This document shows, piece by piece, positions 8,474-17,955 of a stretch of 39,945 bases of DNA. Position numbers and translations under genes: made by a program. Positions within the stretch are counted from its first letter, which is position 1, and each line of letters begins with the position of its first letter. The DNA lies in NCBI RefSeq assembly GCF_001463705.1, contig NZ_BBWH01000013.1:1-39945 (forward strand), in the 5' to 3' direction. The notes below the pieces were generated by a model, which saw nothing but the letters and a program-made list of their open reading frames with translations, was not told the DNA's origin and ran no database searches. This DNA comes from Aureimonas sp. AU12. Its GTDB lineage: Bacteria > Pseudomonadota > Alphaproteobacteria > Rhizobiales > Rhizobiaceae.

Positions 8474-9700
8474 CTACGAGACGCTTTCGCGCCAATGACC
8501 CATCGAGGGGACCGGCCGGCGGTGGGCGGCGGCGCGCCCGTAGACCTCCATGACCTCCGCGACATGGTGGGCGACGCTGTAGGTCTTCAGCGCCTCGACA
8601 TGGGCAGCGTCGGTGACCCGGAGGAAGGCGCTGGCATCGCTCAGCAGGTGTCGGATCGGCTCGACGAAGGCATCGGCATTCTCGGGTTCGACGAGAAAGC
8701 CGGTCTCGCCGTCGCGGATCGCTTCCGGGTTGCCGCCATGCGCCGTCGCGATGACGGCAGTGCCGAGAAACATCGCCTCGATCAGCGTCCGGCCGAAGGG
8801 CTCGTTGACCGCGGGCACGAGCAGGATGTCGGTGGCGCTCATGCAGGGCTCGACCGGCGTGCGGAAGCCCATGAGGCGGATAGCGTCGTCACTGAGCCCG
8901 AGAGCGGCCGCCCGCTCGCGAACCGCGGTCTCGAAATCGGGCCCCTGCGGCGGCGAGACCCCGAACAGGCAGCCGACGACCGGGATCTCGGGATGGCGCC
9001 GGCGAAAGCGGTGGACGATGTCGACGAAGAGCAGCGGCCGCTTGCGGTCGATCAGCCCGCCGAAATAGCCGAGGACGTGCGTGCTCTCGGGCAATCCGAG
9101 TTCGGAGAGCAGCGTGCGACGCGCCGCGGCCCGGTCGGGATAAAAGGCGGGATGCTCGAACGGGCTGTGAATGACCTTGAGGCGATCGCCGAGCGGCAGG
9201 ATCGGGCGTCGTGGCCGGGCGAAGCGCGAGACGGCGACGACCTGACGGGCGATGAGCGGTGCCAGACGGTTGACGCCCCTGGCGGTCGGGTCGCCGCGGT
9301 GGTGCCAGACCTGGCCGGCGCCGGCCAGCCGGGCGCCGAGGCCCCAGTTCACATGCGTGCGCCCGTCATTGGTGTGGACAATGTCGAACTGCCCTTCGCG
9401 CAGAAACCGGCGCACGAGCGGGAGGGTTCTTGCGAAATAGGCGGCAGCCGCCAGCGGGTCGCGCCCACCGGGCGCAAGCGTCTCGCCGAGGGCCAAGTTC
9501 ACCCAGCGCACACCCTCGCGCGTCAGCCGATCGCCGAGGGGTCCGGTCGGGCGTTCGACCACCACGACCGGGGTGACGCGGCGCCGGTCGAGGCCCTGGA
9601 TCAGCTTCAGGGCCGAGATGTGGCTGCCGCCGATATCGTCTCCGACGAACGGAAAGCAGACGCGCAAGGGCGCCCGGTCGCGGGGCTCGAAGGCGCTCAT
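8474..9700 (-). CDS. Glycosyltransferase family 4
   Basis: A retaining GT-B glycosyltransferase, 408 aa. It has the N-terminal acceptor half (starting [14 protein letters not shown], with [12 protein letters not shown] near residue 110) and the C-terminal nucleotide-sugar half carrying the EX7E motif in EPFGRTLIE followed by [15 protein letters not shown]. No membrane segment is seen; such enzymes act at the inner face of the inner membrane on lipid-linked glycans. The start codon overlaps the cysNC stop in ATGA, and the sulfotransferase follows 18 bases downstream. This tight link suggests that the sugar it adds, or the resulting oligosaccharide, is what becomes sulfated. Donor and linkage are unknown. 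Confidence 0.92.
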   Translation of the reverse strand: MSAFEPRDRAPLRVCFPFVGDDIGGSHISALKLIQGLDRRRVTPVVVVERPTGPLGDRLTREGVRWVNLALGETLAPGGRDPLAAAAYFARTLPLVRRFLREGQFDIVHTNDGRTHVNWGLGARLAGAGQVWHHRGDPTARGVNRLAPLIARQVVAVSRFARPRRPILPLGDRLKVIHSPFEHPAFYPDRAAARRTLLSELGLPESTHVLGYFGGLIDRKRPLLFVDIVHRFRRRHPEIPVVGCLFGVSPPQGPDFETAVRERAAALGLSDDAIRLMGFRTPVEPCMSATDILLVPAVNEPFGRTLIEAMFLGTAVIATAHGGNPEAIRDGETGFLVEPENADAFVEPIRHLLSDASAFLRVTDAAHVEALKTYSVAHHVAEVMEVYGRAAAHRRPVPSMGHWRESVS

Positions 9701-11646
9701 CGCGGCGTCTCCGCGGTCTCGGCGAGGTAGCCGCGTTCGGACAGGAACCCGACGACGCGAAGCGCCGCGGCCTCGGCATCCAGATCCGGCGTCAGCCGCA
9801 GGTCGGGGCGCTCCGGCGGCTCGTAGGGGCTCTCGATCCCCGTGAAGTTCGGGATGAGGCCGAGGCGCGCCTGACGATAGAGCCCCTTGGGATCGCGGCT
9901 TTCGGCGATGGCCAGCGGCGTGTCGACGAAGATCTCGACGAACTCGCCCGCCTCCAGCAGCTCGCGCGCCATGCGCCGCTCCGCCCGGAACGGCGAGATG
10001 AAGGAGACGAGCGTCACGAGCCCGGCATCCGCAAAGAGCCTTGCCGTTTCCGCGACCCGGCGGATGTTCTCGACCCGGTCCGCATCGGTGAAGCCGAGAT
10101 CGCGGTTCAGTCCGTGGCGGACATTGTCGCCGTCGAGGAGATAGGTGTGGTGTCCCATCCCCTGCAGCCGCTTCTCCACGAGGTTGGCGATGGTCGACTT
10201 GCCGGCGCCCGAAAGCCCGGTGAACCAGAGCACGGCCGGGCGCTGCCGCTTCATCGCGGCGCGCGAGGCCTTCGAGACGTCGAGCGCCTGCCAGTGGATG
10301 TTGGCGGCCCGGTGCAGCCCGAAGGCGATCATGCCGGCGCCGACCGTCAGGTTGGTGATGCGGTCGATGACGATGAAGGCGCCGGTCTCGTGCACGATGT
10401 CGAACGGATCGAAGGCGATCGGCTCCTGCGTCGTGACGTTGACGAAGCCGATCTCGTTGAGGGCGAGCGTCTTGGCCGCCAGCTTCTGCAGCGTGTCGAC
10501 GTCGAGTTTATGCTTGATCTCGCTGAGGCTCGCGGTCACCGTCCGCGCGCCGATCTTCAGGAGATAGGAGCGGCCGGGAATGGCGGGTTCGTCGTGCATC
10601 CAGATCAGGTGCGCGGCGAACTGGTCGGCAACGGCAGGCCGCTCGGCAGCGGCCGCAAGGAGGTCGCCGCGCGACAGGTCGATCTCGTCCTCGAAGACGA
10701 GCGTCACGGCGTCGCCGGCGCTCGCCTCGGCAAGGTCGCCGTCATAGGTCACGATGGAGCGCACCCGGCTGGTGACGCCGGACCGGGCCACCGCCAGCCG
10801 GTCGCCGGGGCGCACCGTTCCTGCCGCGATCGTTCCCGAGAAACCGCGAAAGTCGAGATGCGGGCGGTTGACCCACTGCACCGGCATGCGGAACGGCGCG
10901 GCGGAGCGCGTCTCCGCCAGATCCACCGTCTCGAGATGGCCGACGAGCGTCGGCCCCTCGTACCAGGGCATGGCGGCGCTGCGATCGACGATGTTGTCGC
11001 CGGCGCAGGCGATCACCGGGATCGGCTGCAGCGTGGCGAAGCCGAAATCGGCGGTGAAGGCCCGGTAGCTCGCCACGATGGTCTCGAAGACCGCCTGCGG
11101 CGCCTCGACGAGATCCATCTTGTTCACCGCCAGAACGACGTGGCGGATGCCGAGCAGCGAGACGATCGCGGAATGGCGCTTCGTCTGCGGCAGGATGCCC
11201 TTGCGCGCATCGACCAGGATCACGGCGAGATCGGCGTTCGAGGCGCCTGTGACCATGTTGCGGGTGTACTGCTCGTGACCGGGCGTGTCGGCGACGATGA
11301 ACTTGCGCCGCGCGGTCGCGAAGTAGCGATAGGCGACGTCGATCGTGATGCCCTGCTCGCGCTCGGCCGCCAAGCCGTCGACGAGAAGCGCGAAGTCGAG
11401 CGCGTCTCCGGCCTTGCCGTGGCGCCGCGAGTCACGCCCGAGCGCCGAGATCTGATCTTCGAACAGGAGCTTCGTGTCGTAGAGGAGCCGACCGATGAGG
11501 GTCGATTTGCCGTCGTCGACGCTGCCGCAGGTGAGAAGCCGCAGCAGCCCTTTCTCGTCGCTCCGCGACGCCGGGCGTCGCACGTCCGGTTCGCCGGGCG
11601 AGCGGCCGGCATCGACGGGGAGAACACGATCCGCCAGAGCGCTCAT
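9697..11646 (-). CDS. cysNC: Fused sulfate adenylyltransferase subunit 1 / adenylylsulfate kinase (CysN-CysC, NodQ type)
   Basis: Bifunctional enzyme of 649 aa. The N-terminal CysN part is the GTPase that drives ATP sulfurylase, with P-loop GSVDDGKST at residues 41-49, [12 protein letters not shown] and NKMDL. The C-terminal ~200 residues are an APS kinase with its own P-loop GLSGAGKST (about 455-463), a [10 protein letters not shown] loop and [10 protein letters not shown]. Together with CysD it turns sulfate and ATP into PAPS. The start MSALADR follows the cysD stop in TGATG; a long upstream extension would lie inside cysD. The stop overlaps the GT4 start by ATGA. As no PAPS reductase or sulfite reductase gene is nearby, the set is probably dedicated to the sulfotransferase, as NodPQ serves NodH. 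Confidence 0.97.
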   Translation of the reverse strand: MSALADRVLPVDAGRSPGEPDVRRPASRSDEKGLLRLLTCGSVDDGKSTLIGRLLYDTKLLFEDQISALGRDSRRHGKAGDALDFALLVDGLAAEREQGITIDVAYRYFATARRKFIVADTPGHEQYTRNMVTGASNADLAVILVDARKGILPQTKRHSAIVSLLGIRHVVLAVNKMDLVEAPQAVFETIVASYRAFTADFGFATLQPIPVIACAGDNIVDRSAAMPWYEGPTLVGHLETVDLAETRSAAPFRMPVQWVNRPHLDFRGFSGTIAAGTVRPGDRLAVARSGVTSRVRSIVTYDGDLAEASAGDAVTLVFEDEIDLSRGDLLAAAAERPAVADQFAAHLIWMHDEPAIPGRSYLLKIGARTVTASLSEIKHKLDVDTLQKLAAKTLALNEIGFVNVTTQEPIAFDPFDIVHETGAFIVIDRITNLTVGAGMIAFGLHRAANIHWQALDVSKASRAAMKRQRPAVLWFTGLSGAGKSTIANLVEKRLQGMGHHTYLLDGDNVRHGLNRDLGFTDADRVENIRRVAETARLFADAGLVTLVSFISPFRAERRMARELLEAGEFVEIFVDTPLAIAESRDPKGLYRQARLGLIPNFTGIESPYEPPERPDLRLTPDLDAEAAALRVVGFLSERGYLAETAETPR

Positions 11647-12602
11647 CAGAAATACCCCTCCCGCTTCTTCTTCTCCATCGACGCGGCCTCGTCGTGGTCG
11701 ATCAACCGCCCCGCCCGCTCCGAGCTGCGTGACGCCGCGGTCTCGTCGATGATCTCGGCCAGCGTCGTGGCCGTGCTTTCGGTGGCGGCGGTCAGCGGGT
11801 AGCAGCCGAGCGTGCGGAACCGGATGTTCAGGAGGCGCGGCGTCTCGCCCGCGCGCAGCGGCAGGCGGGCATCCTCCACCATGATCCACTGCCCGTCGCG
11901 CTCGACGACGGGGCGCGGCGCCGCAAAGTAGAGCGGCACGATCGGAATGCTCTCGGCCTCGATATATTGCCAGACGTCGAGTTCGGTCCAGTTGGACAGG
12001 GGAAAGGCGCGGATCGACTCGCCCTTGTGGATCCTGGCATTGTAGAGGTTCCACAGTTCGGGCCGCTGATCCTTGGGGTCCCACCCCTGCGTCGCCGAGC
12101 GGAACGAGAAGATGCGCTCCTTGGAGCGGGATTTCTCCTCGTCGCGCCGGGCGCCGCCGAAGGCCGCGTCGAACCCGTGCTGGCGCAGCGCCGCCCGCAG
12201 CGCCTCGGTCTTCATCACCTGCGTATAGACGCTCGATCCGTGCCGGAACGGGTCGATGCCCTCCGCGATCCCCGCCTCGTTGCGATGGACGATGAGCTGG
12301 AGCCCGAGCCGCGCCACGGTCTCGTCGCGGAAGCGGATCATCTCCGCGAACTTCCACGTCGTGTCGATGTGCAGGAGCGGAAACGGCGGCGGCGACGGGT
12401 AGAACGCCTTCATCGCCAGATGCAGCATGACCGAGGAATCCTTGCCGATCGAATAGAGCATCACCGGATGGACGAATTCGGCGGCGACCTCGCGCATGAC
12501 GTGGATCGCCTCGGCCTCCAGGCGCCGCAGATGCGGTCGGAGCGCGGGTCGCGCGGCGGCGCCGGGCAGGCTCGCGGGACGAGGGTCGAGCGCGGAGGTC
12601 AT
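11646..12602 (-). CDS. cysD: Sulfate adenylyltransferase subunit 2 (CysD, NodP type)
   Basis: Catalytic subunit of heterodimeric ATP sulfurylase, forming APS from ATP and sulfate with CysN. The 318-aa protein has the PP-loop motif [13 protein letters not shown] (about residues 50-62), the HIDTTWKF segment, [15 protein letters not shown] and the C-terminal KKKREGYF ending typical of CysD. The start MTSALDP at 12602 lies 5 bases after the flippase stop; a longer open frame upstream overlaps the flippase gene and reads as Arg/Pro-rich non-protein. TGATG joins it to cysNC, matching the need for equal subunit amounts. Its place inside a polysaccharide operon points to a specialised role rather than general sulfur assimilation. 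Confidence 0.97.
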   Translation of the reverse strand: MTSALDPRPASLPGAAARPALRPHLRRLEAEAIHVMREVAAEFVHPVMLYSIGKDSSVMLHLAMKAFYPSPPPFPLLHIDTTWKFAEMIRFRDETVARLGLQLIVHRNEAGIAEGIDPFRHGSSVYTQVMKTEALRAALRQHGFDAAFGGARRDEEKSRSKERIFSFRSATQGWDPKDQRPELWNLYNARIHKGESIRAFPLSNWTELDVWQYIEAESIPIVPLYFAAPRPVVERDGQWIMVEDARLPLRAGETPRLLNIRFRTLGCYPLTAATESTATTLAEIIDETAASRSSERAGRLIDHDEAASMEKKKREGYF

Positions 12603-12607
12603 GGACG

Positions 12608-14020
12608 TCAGATCCCTTCGGCGGCAAGGCCCGCCGGTTCGGCGCGGGTCGATGCGATGGAGAGCGATGGAAGGCGGGCGAGCTTGAGGGCCCGGTGGAT
12701 GGTCAGCCCGAGCCCGACCGCCCAGATGCAGCCGAACACGATGTTGGCGATGTTGCCGCCCATCGCCCCGACGATGGGGATGAGGGCGAGCGCGGTCAGG
12801 TGGAAGCCGGCGGTCGCGATGGCGACGACGACCAGCACGTCGCGCTGGTGCCCCATGGCGAGGAGACCGCTGCGCGAGGCGGAACCCGCCATCGACAGCC
12901 CGACGCCGATCATCTGCAGGACCAGAAGCGGCGCGGCACCCATAAATTCGGGGCCTGCCGTCCACAGGAGCAGCGGATGGGCGATGACCGCGATCACGAT
13001 CACGCCGAGAACGCCGAAGCCGAGGAGGAAGATCTCGACCTGCAGGATCACCCGCGCGAACTCGTCGATCAACCCCTTCCTCCAGAGCCGGGCGACATCG
13101 GGGTAGAGCACCGACTGAACCTGTCCGCCGACCTGCTGGCCGATCCGTCCGATGCGCTTGGCGATGTGGTAGAGCCCCGCCGAGGCGGGATCGGCGAGAA
13201 GGCCGACGAGCAGCGTGTCGAGCTCCTGCGAACTCACCCAAAGCGTCAGCGACAGGTTCGACGAGAAGGCGAAGTTCCACAGGCCCGGAAACCGCCGCGT
13301 CACCCCCTTCAGCGGCGCGGAGAAGACGCGGTGGATCCCCTGGCGATGGAGCGTGCGGAAGGCCAGCGCCAGAAAGGTCAGCGAGCCGATGATCTGCGTC
13401 CCCGCCCAGACCAGCGCGAAATAGCGGATGTCGAGCGCGAGGGTGATGCCGACGAGGCAGAGCACGACGCGGAACGCGAGGTTGACCAGTTGCCCGTAGG
13501 CGAGAAGGTTGAACCGGCCCGCCAGGCGCAGCACGGCGTTGGGAAGGCCCGACAGCTGGAAGAGAAGCACGGTCGAGAACAGCATGAGCAGCTGCACCGC
13601 ATCGGCCGACCAGCCGAACAGCGGGGCGGCGGCGTACGCGAGCCCGATCGCCACCAGCCAGGCGGAGACGGCGGCGCCGAGATCGAGCAGGAAGCCGAAC
13701 TTCAGGAGCGCCCGGAAATCGTCGATCCGTCCCTCGTCCTGCAGTCCCGCGCCGAACCGGATGATCGTCTGCCAGGACTGGAACGAGATGATGCGTTCGA
13801 TCACCCGCGTGAAGGCGAGCATCAGCGCCAGTTCGCCATATTGTTCGACGCCGAGCGCCCGGGCCGACAGCGTGAAGGCGACGAGCGCGAAGAGCGAGGC
13901 GACGAAATTGCCGGTGAGGAGATGGGCGATGCTGACGAAGCGCACTCGATGATCGCCTCCCGACCGGAAGGCCTTGCGTGCTCGTCCCCGCAACTGTTCG
14001 AACCGTTCGGTCTGGATCAT
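12608..14020 (-). CDS. Wzx-like polysaccharide flippase (MOP superfamily)
   Basis: Integral membrane protein of 470 aa with about 12-14 hydrophobic segments and almost no soluble domain, beginning with [22 protein letters not shown] and an [14 protein letters not shown] loop typical of the RfbX/PST exporter group. Family members flip undecaprenyl-diphosphate-linked repeat units across the inner membrane. It is preceded by a 180-bp gap after gtrA and followed 5 bases later by cysD, so translation of the export and sulfate-activation genes is linked in one transcript. The ATG at 14020 has only a weak GGTGAAG upstream. Its presence suggests a Wzx/Wzy type pathway, though no clear Wzy was identified. 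Confidence 0.9.
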   Translation of the reverse strand: MIQTERFEQLRGRARKAFRSGGDHRVRFVSIAHLLTGNFVASLFALVAFTLSARALGVEQYGELALMLAFTRVIERIISFQSWQTIIRFGAGLQDEGRIDDFRALLKFGFLLDLGAAVSAWLVAIGLAYAAAPLFGWSADAVQLLMLFSTVLLFQLSGLPNAVLRLAGRFNLLAYGQLVNLAFRVVLCLVGITLALDIRYFALVWAGTQIIGSLTFLALAFRTLHRQGIHRVFSAPLKGVTRRFPGLWNFAFSSNLSLTLWVSSQELDTLLVGLLADPASAGLYHIAKRIGRIGQQVGGQVQSVLYPDVARLWRKGLIDEFARVILQVEIFLLGFGVLGVIVIAVIAHPLLLWTAGPEFMGAAPLLVLQMIGVGLSMAGSASRSGLLAMGHQRDVLVVVAIATAGFHLTALALIPIVGAMGGNIANIVFGCIWAVGLGLTIHRALKLARLPSLSIASTRAEPAGLAAEGI

Positions 14021-14200
14021 GAAACTGCTTCACCCACCCGATGTCGCCGCGAGAGGGACGACACGGCTCTGTCCGCATCTTCGGCCGCCCCGTGCGGGCC
14101 GCCAGCCATTCGTTTCGGCGTCGGGCCGCGTCCATCGGGAGGAGGAGAGCGCACGTTCCAGGTGCCCTCGCCTGCCCCTCCTTCGTTCGGAGGGGGGTGG

Positions 14201-14635
14201 CTACCCGTTATGAGGCTTCGTGCCGGGCCTGAAGACCCACAACCGCGAGGCGCCGTAATTCCAGAGGAAGACGATCGGCACGCTCAGGGCCTTCGCCACC
14301 ACCGGCGGCAGGATCGATGCGAAGACGAGAACGAGCAGCGTACTGGCGCCGAGGCCCGCCAGCGTCGCCGTCACGAACCGCACCGCGCGGCCCGGTGACC
14401 CTTCCGCCGCGAAGGTCCAGCGCCGGTTCAGGGCGTAGCTGAGCGCGATGCCGCAGGAATAGGACAGGAGATTGGCGGCCCCGGCCGGCAGATGCGCCGC
14501 CGTCAGCGCCGCAAAGAGCGCGATGTCGAGAAGCGTGGTGACCGCGCCGACCGCGGCAAACCGCGCCAGAAGGCCGCCCTCGCCGCCGCGCGACGCGGGG
14601 CCCTCCTGCGACACCGATCGCGGCGCCCTCGTCAT
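14201..14635 (-). CDS. GtrA-like flippase of polyprenyl-phosphate sugars
   Basis: Small 144-aa membrane protein of the GtrA family with four hydrophobic segments: about residues 24-45 ([19 protein letters not shown]), 50-68, 85-107 and 112-130. It has the family's YALNRRWTF motif after the second segment and a [11 protein letters not shown] end. GtrA proteins are thought to flip undecaprenyl-phosphate-linked sugars made by GtrB. The chosen start MTRAPRS overlaps the upstream glycosyltransferase stop in ATGA; the longer open frame upstream lies inside that gene. The pairing of GtrB-like and GtrA-like genes is the classic arrangement for glycan side-chain modification. Confidence 0.9.
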   Translation of the reverse strand: MTRAPRSVSQEGPASRGGEGGLLARFAAVGAVTTLLDIALFAALTAAHLPAGAANLLSYSCGIALSYALNRRWTFAAEGSPGRAVRFVTATLAGLGASTLLVLVFASILPPVVAKALSVPIVFLWNYGASRLWVFRPGTKPHNG

Positions 14636-15624
14636 GCCGAAAGGGTCTCGCGCCGGGTCCCGGCCGGTGACAGGCCATGGTCGCCGCCGACGATCTCCTC
14701 GACGATCGTGCCCGGACGCCGCTTCGACTGCATGAAGATGCGACCGACATATTCGCCGAGAATGCCCATGAAGAGCGCATTGAGGGCGATGGCGAAGAGG
14801 AGGAGGATCGTCGTCGTGGCGAAGCCGCGCGGCCAGTCCTGCCCGAGAACGAGCGCCCCGAAGATGTAGACGGCGAGGATGACCGTAGTCGCGAAGCCCA
14901 CGAGAAGGCTCGTCCACGAGGCGAGGCGGAGCGGCAGCAGCGAGTGGTTGAGCACGGCGTCGAGGCCGAGCAGAACCATCTGGCGGAAGGGAAACTTGCT
15001 CGTCCCCGCGATCCGGTCCTGCCGGTCGTAGGCGAAGCCGACCTGCCGGAACCCCATCGCACTGATGAGACCGCGCAGATAGGGCGAGGTGTCGTCGACC
15101 TGCCGCAACTCGTCGAGGAGCCGGCGATCCACGAGGCGGAACTCGCCGGCATTGGGAGGCAAGTCGTCCTCGCTCAGCGCATTGACGAGATGGTAGAAGC
15201 CACGGCGCATGAGCGCGACATGCCAAGGGTCCGGCAGCGAACGGCGGATGCCGTAGACCACCTCGTTGCCCTCGCGCCAGAGACCGAGCATCTGCGGAAT
15301 GAGGCTCGGCGGATCCTGAAGGTCGCAGTCGATCTGCACGGAACAGTCGCCGGCCGCCGCCTTGTAGGCCGCGAGCAGCGACCGCTGGTAGCCGATGTTG
15401 CGGCTGAACCGGATCACCCGCACGCGCGGATCGTGGCTCGCGATCCCGCGCAGCAACTCGAAGGTCCGGTCGCTCGAATGGTTGTCGGTGAAGACGATCT
15501 CACAGTCGTATCCGGGCAACCGCTCGAACACCTCGACGATGGCCGCGTAGCACCGCTCGACATTGGCCTCCTCGTTGAAGGCGGGCACGAGCACGGAAAC
15601 GATCTTCGGCGTGGCGGTCAGCAT
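14632..15624 (-). CDS. GtrB/DPM1-like glycosyltransferase family 2, membrane anchored
   Basis: Transfers a sugar from a nucleotide donor to polyprenyl phosphate. The 330-aa protein opens with SVLVPAFNEEANV (residues 10-22) typical of GT-A family 2, has the metal-binding DCD at 99-101 in QIDCDLQDPP, and two C-terminal membrane hairpins (about 232-260 and 268-292), the GtrB/ArnC architecture. It starts 4 bases after the upstream SDR stop and overlaps gtrA by ATGA. Because the SDR and CDP-sugar genes precede it, the sugar it loads might be the CDP-derived deoxyhexose, but this is inference; many GtrB enzymes use UDP-glucose. Confidence 0.92.
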   Translation of the reverse strand: MLTATPKIVSVLVPAFNEEANVERCYAAIVEVFERLPGYDCEIVFTDNHSSDRTFELLRGIASHDPRVRVIRFSRNIGYQRSLLAAYKAAAGDCSVQIDCDLQDPPSLIPQMLGLWREGNEVVYGIRRSLPDPWHVALMRRGFYHLVNALSEDDLPPNAGEFRLVDRRLLDELRQVDDTSPYLRGLISAMGFRQVGFAYDRQDRIAGTSKFPFRQMVLLGLDAVLNHSLLPLRLASWTSLLVGFATTVILAVYIFGALVLGQDWPRGFATTTILLLFAIALNALFMGILGEYVGRIFMQSKRRPGTIVEEIVGGDHGLSPAGTRRETLSA

Positions 15625-15628
15625 CGTC

Positions 15629-16639
15629 TCAAGCTCCAGCGCAATGAAGGACAGCCGGTGTGCCGCTCTGCAGCGGATCAGCGATCGCGTGAGCCGTCCG
15701 ACGCCGCGTCCAGTTGACCGTTCGCGTCAGACCTTCGCGCAGCGGGGTCGTCGCCTGCCAGCCGAACAGGGACCGGACCTTCGAGACGTCGAGACAGAGA
15801 TGCGGCGCCCCCGTCGGCGGGCCGTCCTCGCGTAAGGCCAGCCGACGAGAATCCATGCCGACGATCCCGGCGATCACTTCAGCGATCTCGCCCATGGACG
15901 GGGCCGATCCGGACGCGACATTGACGATGCCGGGCTGGAGCGAGGGCGCATGGCCGATGCGCAGCAGCGCCTCCGCGACGTCCTCGACGAAGACGAGGTC
16001 CCGCCGGTCCTGCGAACGGCGAACCATGAACCCATCCCCCGCCAGACAGGCCGCGATGGCTTGGGGAATGAAGTAGTCGGCGGCCTGCTCGGGTCCGTAG
16101 ACGAGGCCGAAACGGGCGGTGACCGCCGGAAACGGCAGGCGCGACCCCAGCGACGCGACGATCTGCGACGCGGCCACGAGGCTCGCGCCATAGGCCGTCA
16201 CCGGTTGTTCGCGACGCTCCTCGACATGCGGGAGCGGCGCCTCGCCATATTCCGCGATCGACCCGGAACGAACGAACGCTGCCGGCGGGTGCGGCGCGGA
16301 CGACGCCTCCTGGAGGAGGCGGACGAGCCCGCCGAGGTCTTCCGAGACGAAATCCGCGACGTCTTCGAGATCGGATCGCAACGGTCGCCGGGGGGATGCG
16401 GCGAGGTGGAAGACGACGTGCGGGCGTGCCGCTCGAAGGCAGCGGCGCAGCGCAGCGCGGTCCCGAAGATCGACTTCGTGGCGGATCGCCCGAGGCGCGA
16501 GACGATCGACGCGGCCGGCATCCGATCCCGGCCTCGTGGTGACGTGGACGTCCAGACCCCGGGCGAGACCGGCCGCCGCCAGATGGGCGCCGATGAAGCC
16601 GCCCCCGCCCGTGATCAGAATTCGCGATGTCGCGTCCAC
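15629..16639 (-). CDS. Extended-SDR nucleotide-sugar epimerase/reductase with altered YxxxK motif
   Basis: NAD(P)-binding sugar epimerase/dehydratase-fold protein, 336 aa. The Rossmann motif GGGGFIGAHL (residues 11-20), HLAASPRRP near 78 and SGSIAEYGE near 125 are clear. The catalytic signature is odd: Tyr150 is present in YGASL, but residue 154, normally the catalytic Lys, is Leu (codon CTC at 16180-16178). C-terminal substrate-binding segments such as RRDLVFVEDVAEALL are intact and the frame is undisturbed, so this is not a decayed gene. It follows the rfbH-type gene by 62 bp, suggesting it acts on the 4-keto-3,6-dideoxy sugar as a C4 reductase (like abequose or paratose synthases) or epimerase. 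The loss of Lys makes activity uncertain; another residue may substitute. Confidence 0.85.
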   Translation of the reverse strand: MDATSRILITGGGGFIGAHLAAAGLARGLDVHVTTRPGSDAGRVDRLAPRAIRHEVDLRDRAALRRCLRAARPHVVFHLAASPRRPLRSDLEDVADFVSEDLGGLVRLLQEASSAPHPPAAFVRSGSIAEYGEAPLPHVEERREQPVTAYGASLVAASQIVASLGSRLPFPAVTARFGLVYGPEQAADYFIPQAIAACLAGDGFMVRRSQDRRDLVFVEDVAEALLRIGHAPSLQPGIVNVASGSAPSMGEIAEVIAGIVGMDSRRLALREDGPPTGAPHLCLDVSKVRSLFGWQATTPLREGLTRTVNWTRRRTAHAIADPLQSGTPAVLHCAGA

Positions 16640-16701
16640 GAACGAACTCCCGTTTCGCTGTTATGCTGGCAACCGGCGACGCCCGCGCCGGCAGGGTCAG
16701 A

Positions 16702-17955
16702 TCAGGCATGGTTCGCCATGGCCGGAACGGCAGCGTTGCGTGCTGCCCAGAAAGCTTGGCGCGGCGTCGACACGCGGTCGGCGAAGGCGCGGAAGCTGTC
16801 GTGGATGAAGGCGATCTGTTCCTCTACGAGCCCGTGGTGGCAGGCCAGCAGGATACCGCCGCGCATGACCTCGTCGGCGCGTGCGTAGCCGCCAGGGTCG
16901 GCGCGGTGGGGCACGCCGCGCATGGCGGGCTGGCGCAAAATGTTGCCGGTGAAGACCGGCCGGGTCTGAATGTCGCGCTCCTCGAGAAACACCTGGAGCT
17001 CGCGGCGCGTGAACGGCGCGTCCTCGCGCAGCGTCAGCGGGAAGGCGAGCCAGCCGGTGCGCGATTCCGGCAGCTGGCGCGGCAGGACGAACCAGTCGGC
17101 GTACTGCGAAAAGAAGTCGAACTGGGCCGCGAAATTGCGCTCGCGCGCCGCGATGTTCCTCTCCAGCTTCTCGAGTTGCACGAGGCCGAAGGCCGCGCCG
17201 ATCTCCGAGGGCTCGACATTGAAGCCCAGTTCCTCGAATACGAACTTGGCGTCGTAGGCGAACCCGTCGAGCTCGACGTTGAAGCGGTTCTCGATCGATT
17301 CCGATTCCACGAAGAGCGACGAGGTGCGCCCCCAGGAGCGAAGGAGAAGCGCCCGCTCCGCCAACGCTTCGTCGTTCACGCAGAGCATGCCGCCGTTGCC
17401 GGCCGCGGTGATGACGTGCGAGCCGTAGAAGCTCGTGGTGCTGATGTCGGAGCGCGTGCCGGTGCTGGTGCCCCGCAGCGTGGCGCCGAGCGTGTCGGCA
17501 CTGTCTTCGATCAGCATCAGCCCGTGCCGGTCGGCAATCGCGCGCAGGATGTCCCAGTCTGGCAGGTTGCCGATGAGCGAGGGGATCATCATCGCCCGCG
17601 TTTTCGGCGAGATCGCCTGTTCGATCCGCTCGACGTCGATGTTGTAGGTTCCCTCCGCCGCATCGACGAAGACCGGCACGAGCCCGCCGCGCACGATCGG
17701 CGCCACGGTCGTGGCGAAGGTCAGGACCGGGGTGATGACCTCCGCGCCCTTCGGCAGGGACAGGAGTTCCATCGCCAGGTAGTTCGCCGACGAGCCGGAA
17801 TTGACCATGATGCCGTGCCGCTTGGCGAAGAGAGCGCCGACGCGCTCCTGCATCATGCGCACTCGCGCGCCCATCTGCGTCGATGTCCGCAGGACCTCGT
17901 TGACGGCGGCGATCTCGTCCTCGCCGAAGACGGCCTGTCCATAGTTCACGCGCAT
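16702..17955 (-). CDS. rfbH: RfbH/E1-type PLP/PMP-dependent sugar 3-dehydrase (DegT family)
   Basis: Homologue of CDP-6-deoxy-4-hexulose 3-dehydrase (E1), which removes the C3 hydroxyl of CDP-4-keto-6-deoxyglucose. The 417-aa DegT-fold protein has NSGSSANYLA (52-61), EDSADTLGA (150-158) and, at the PLP-lysine position, His180 in SFYGSHVIT. That His-for-Lys change marks dehydrases (E1, ColD) rather than aminotransferases. Unlike enteric E1, the segment after RSWGR (206-235) has Ser, Phe and Glu where E1 has its Fe-S cysteines; only Cys192 and one near the C-terminus remain. It may therefore work without the [2Fe-2S] centre, perhaps ColD-like. The start MRVNYGQ overlaps the rfbG end by 10 bases; a longer upstream frame lies inside rfbG. 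It follows rfbF-rfbG, which make its expected substrate. Confidence 0.9.
   Translation of the reverse strand: MRVNYGQAVFGEDEIAAVNEVLRTSTQMGARVRMMQERVGALFAKRHGIMVNSGSSANYLAMELLSLPKGAEVITPVLTFATTVAPIVRGGLVPVFVDAAEGTYNIDVERIEQAISPKTRAMMIPSLIGNLPDWDILRAIADRHGLMLIEDSADTLGATLRGTSTGTRSDISTTSFYGSHVITAAGNGGMLCVNDEALAERALLLRSWGRTSSLFVESESIENRFNVELDGFAYDAKFVFEELGFNVEPSEIGAAFGLVQLEKLERNIAARERNFAAQFDFFSQYADWFVLPRQLPESRTGWLAFPLTLREDAPFTRRELQVFLEERDIQTRPVFTGNILRQPAMRGVPHRADPGGYARADEVMRGGILLACHHGLVEEQIAFIHDSFRAFADRVSTPRQAFWAARNAAVPAMANHA

Noticed and set aside
14175-14195. 7-bp hairpin downstream of gtrA
   Set aside because: Short stem, 7-base loop, no T-tract, and the operon probably reads through to the flippase.
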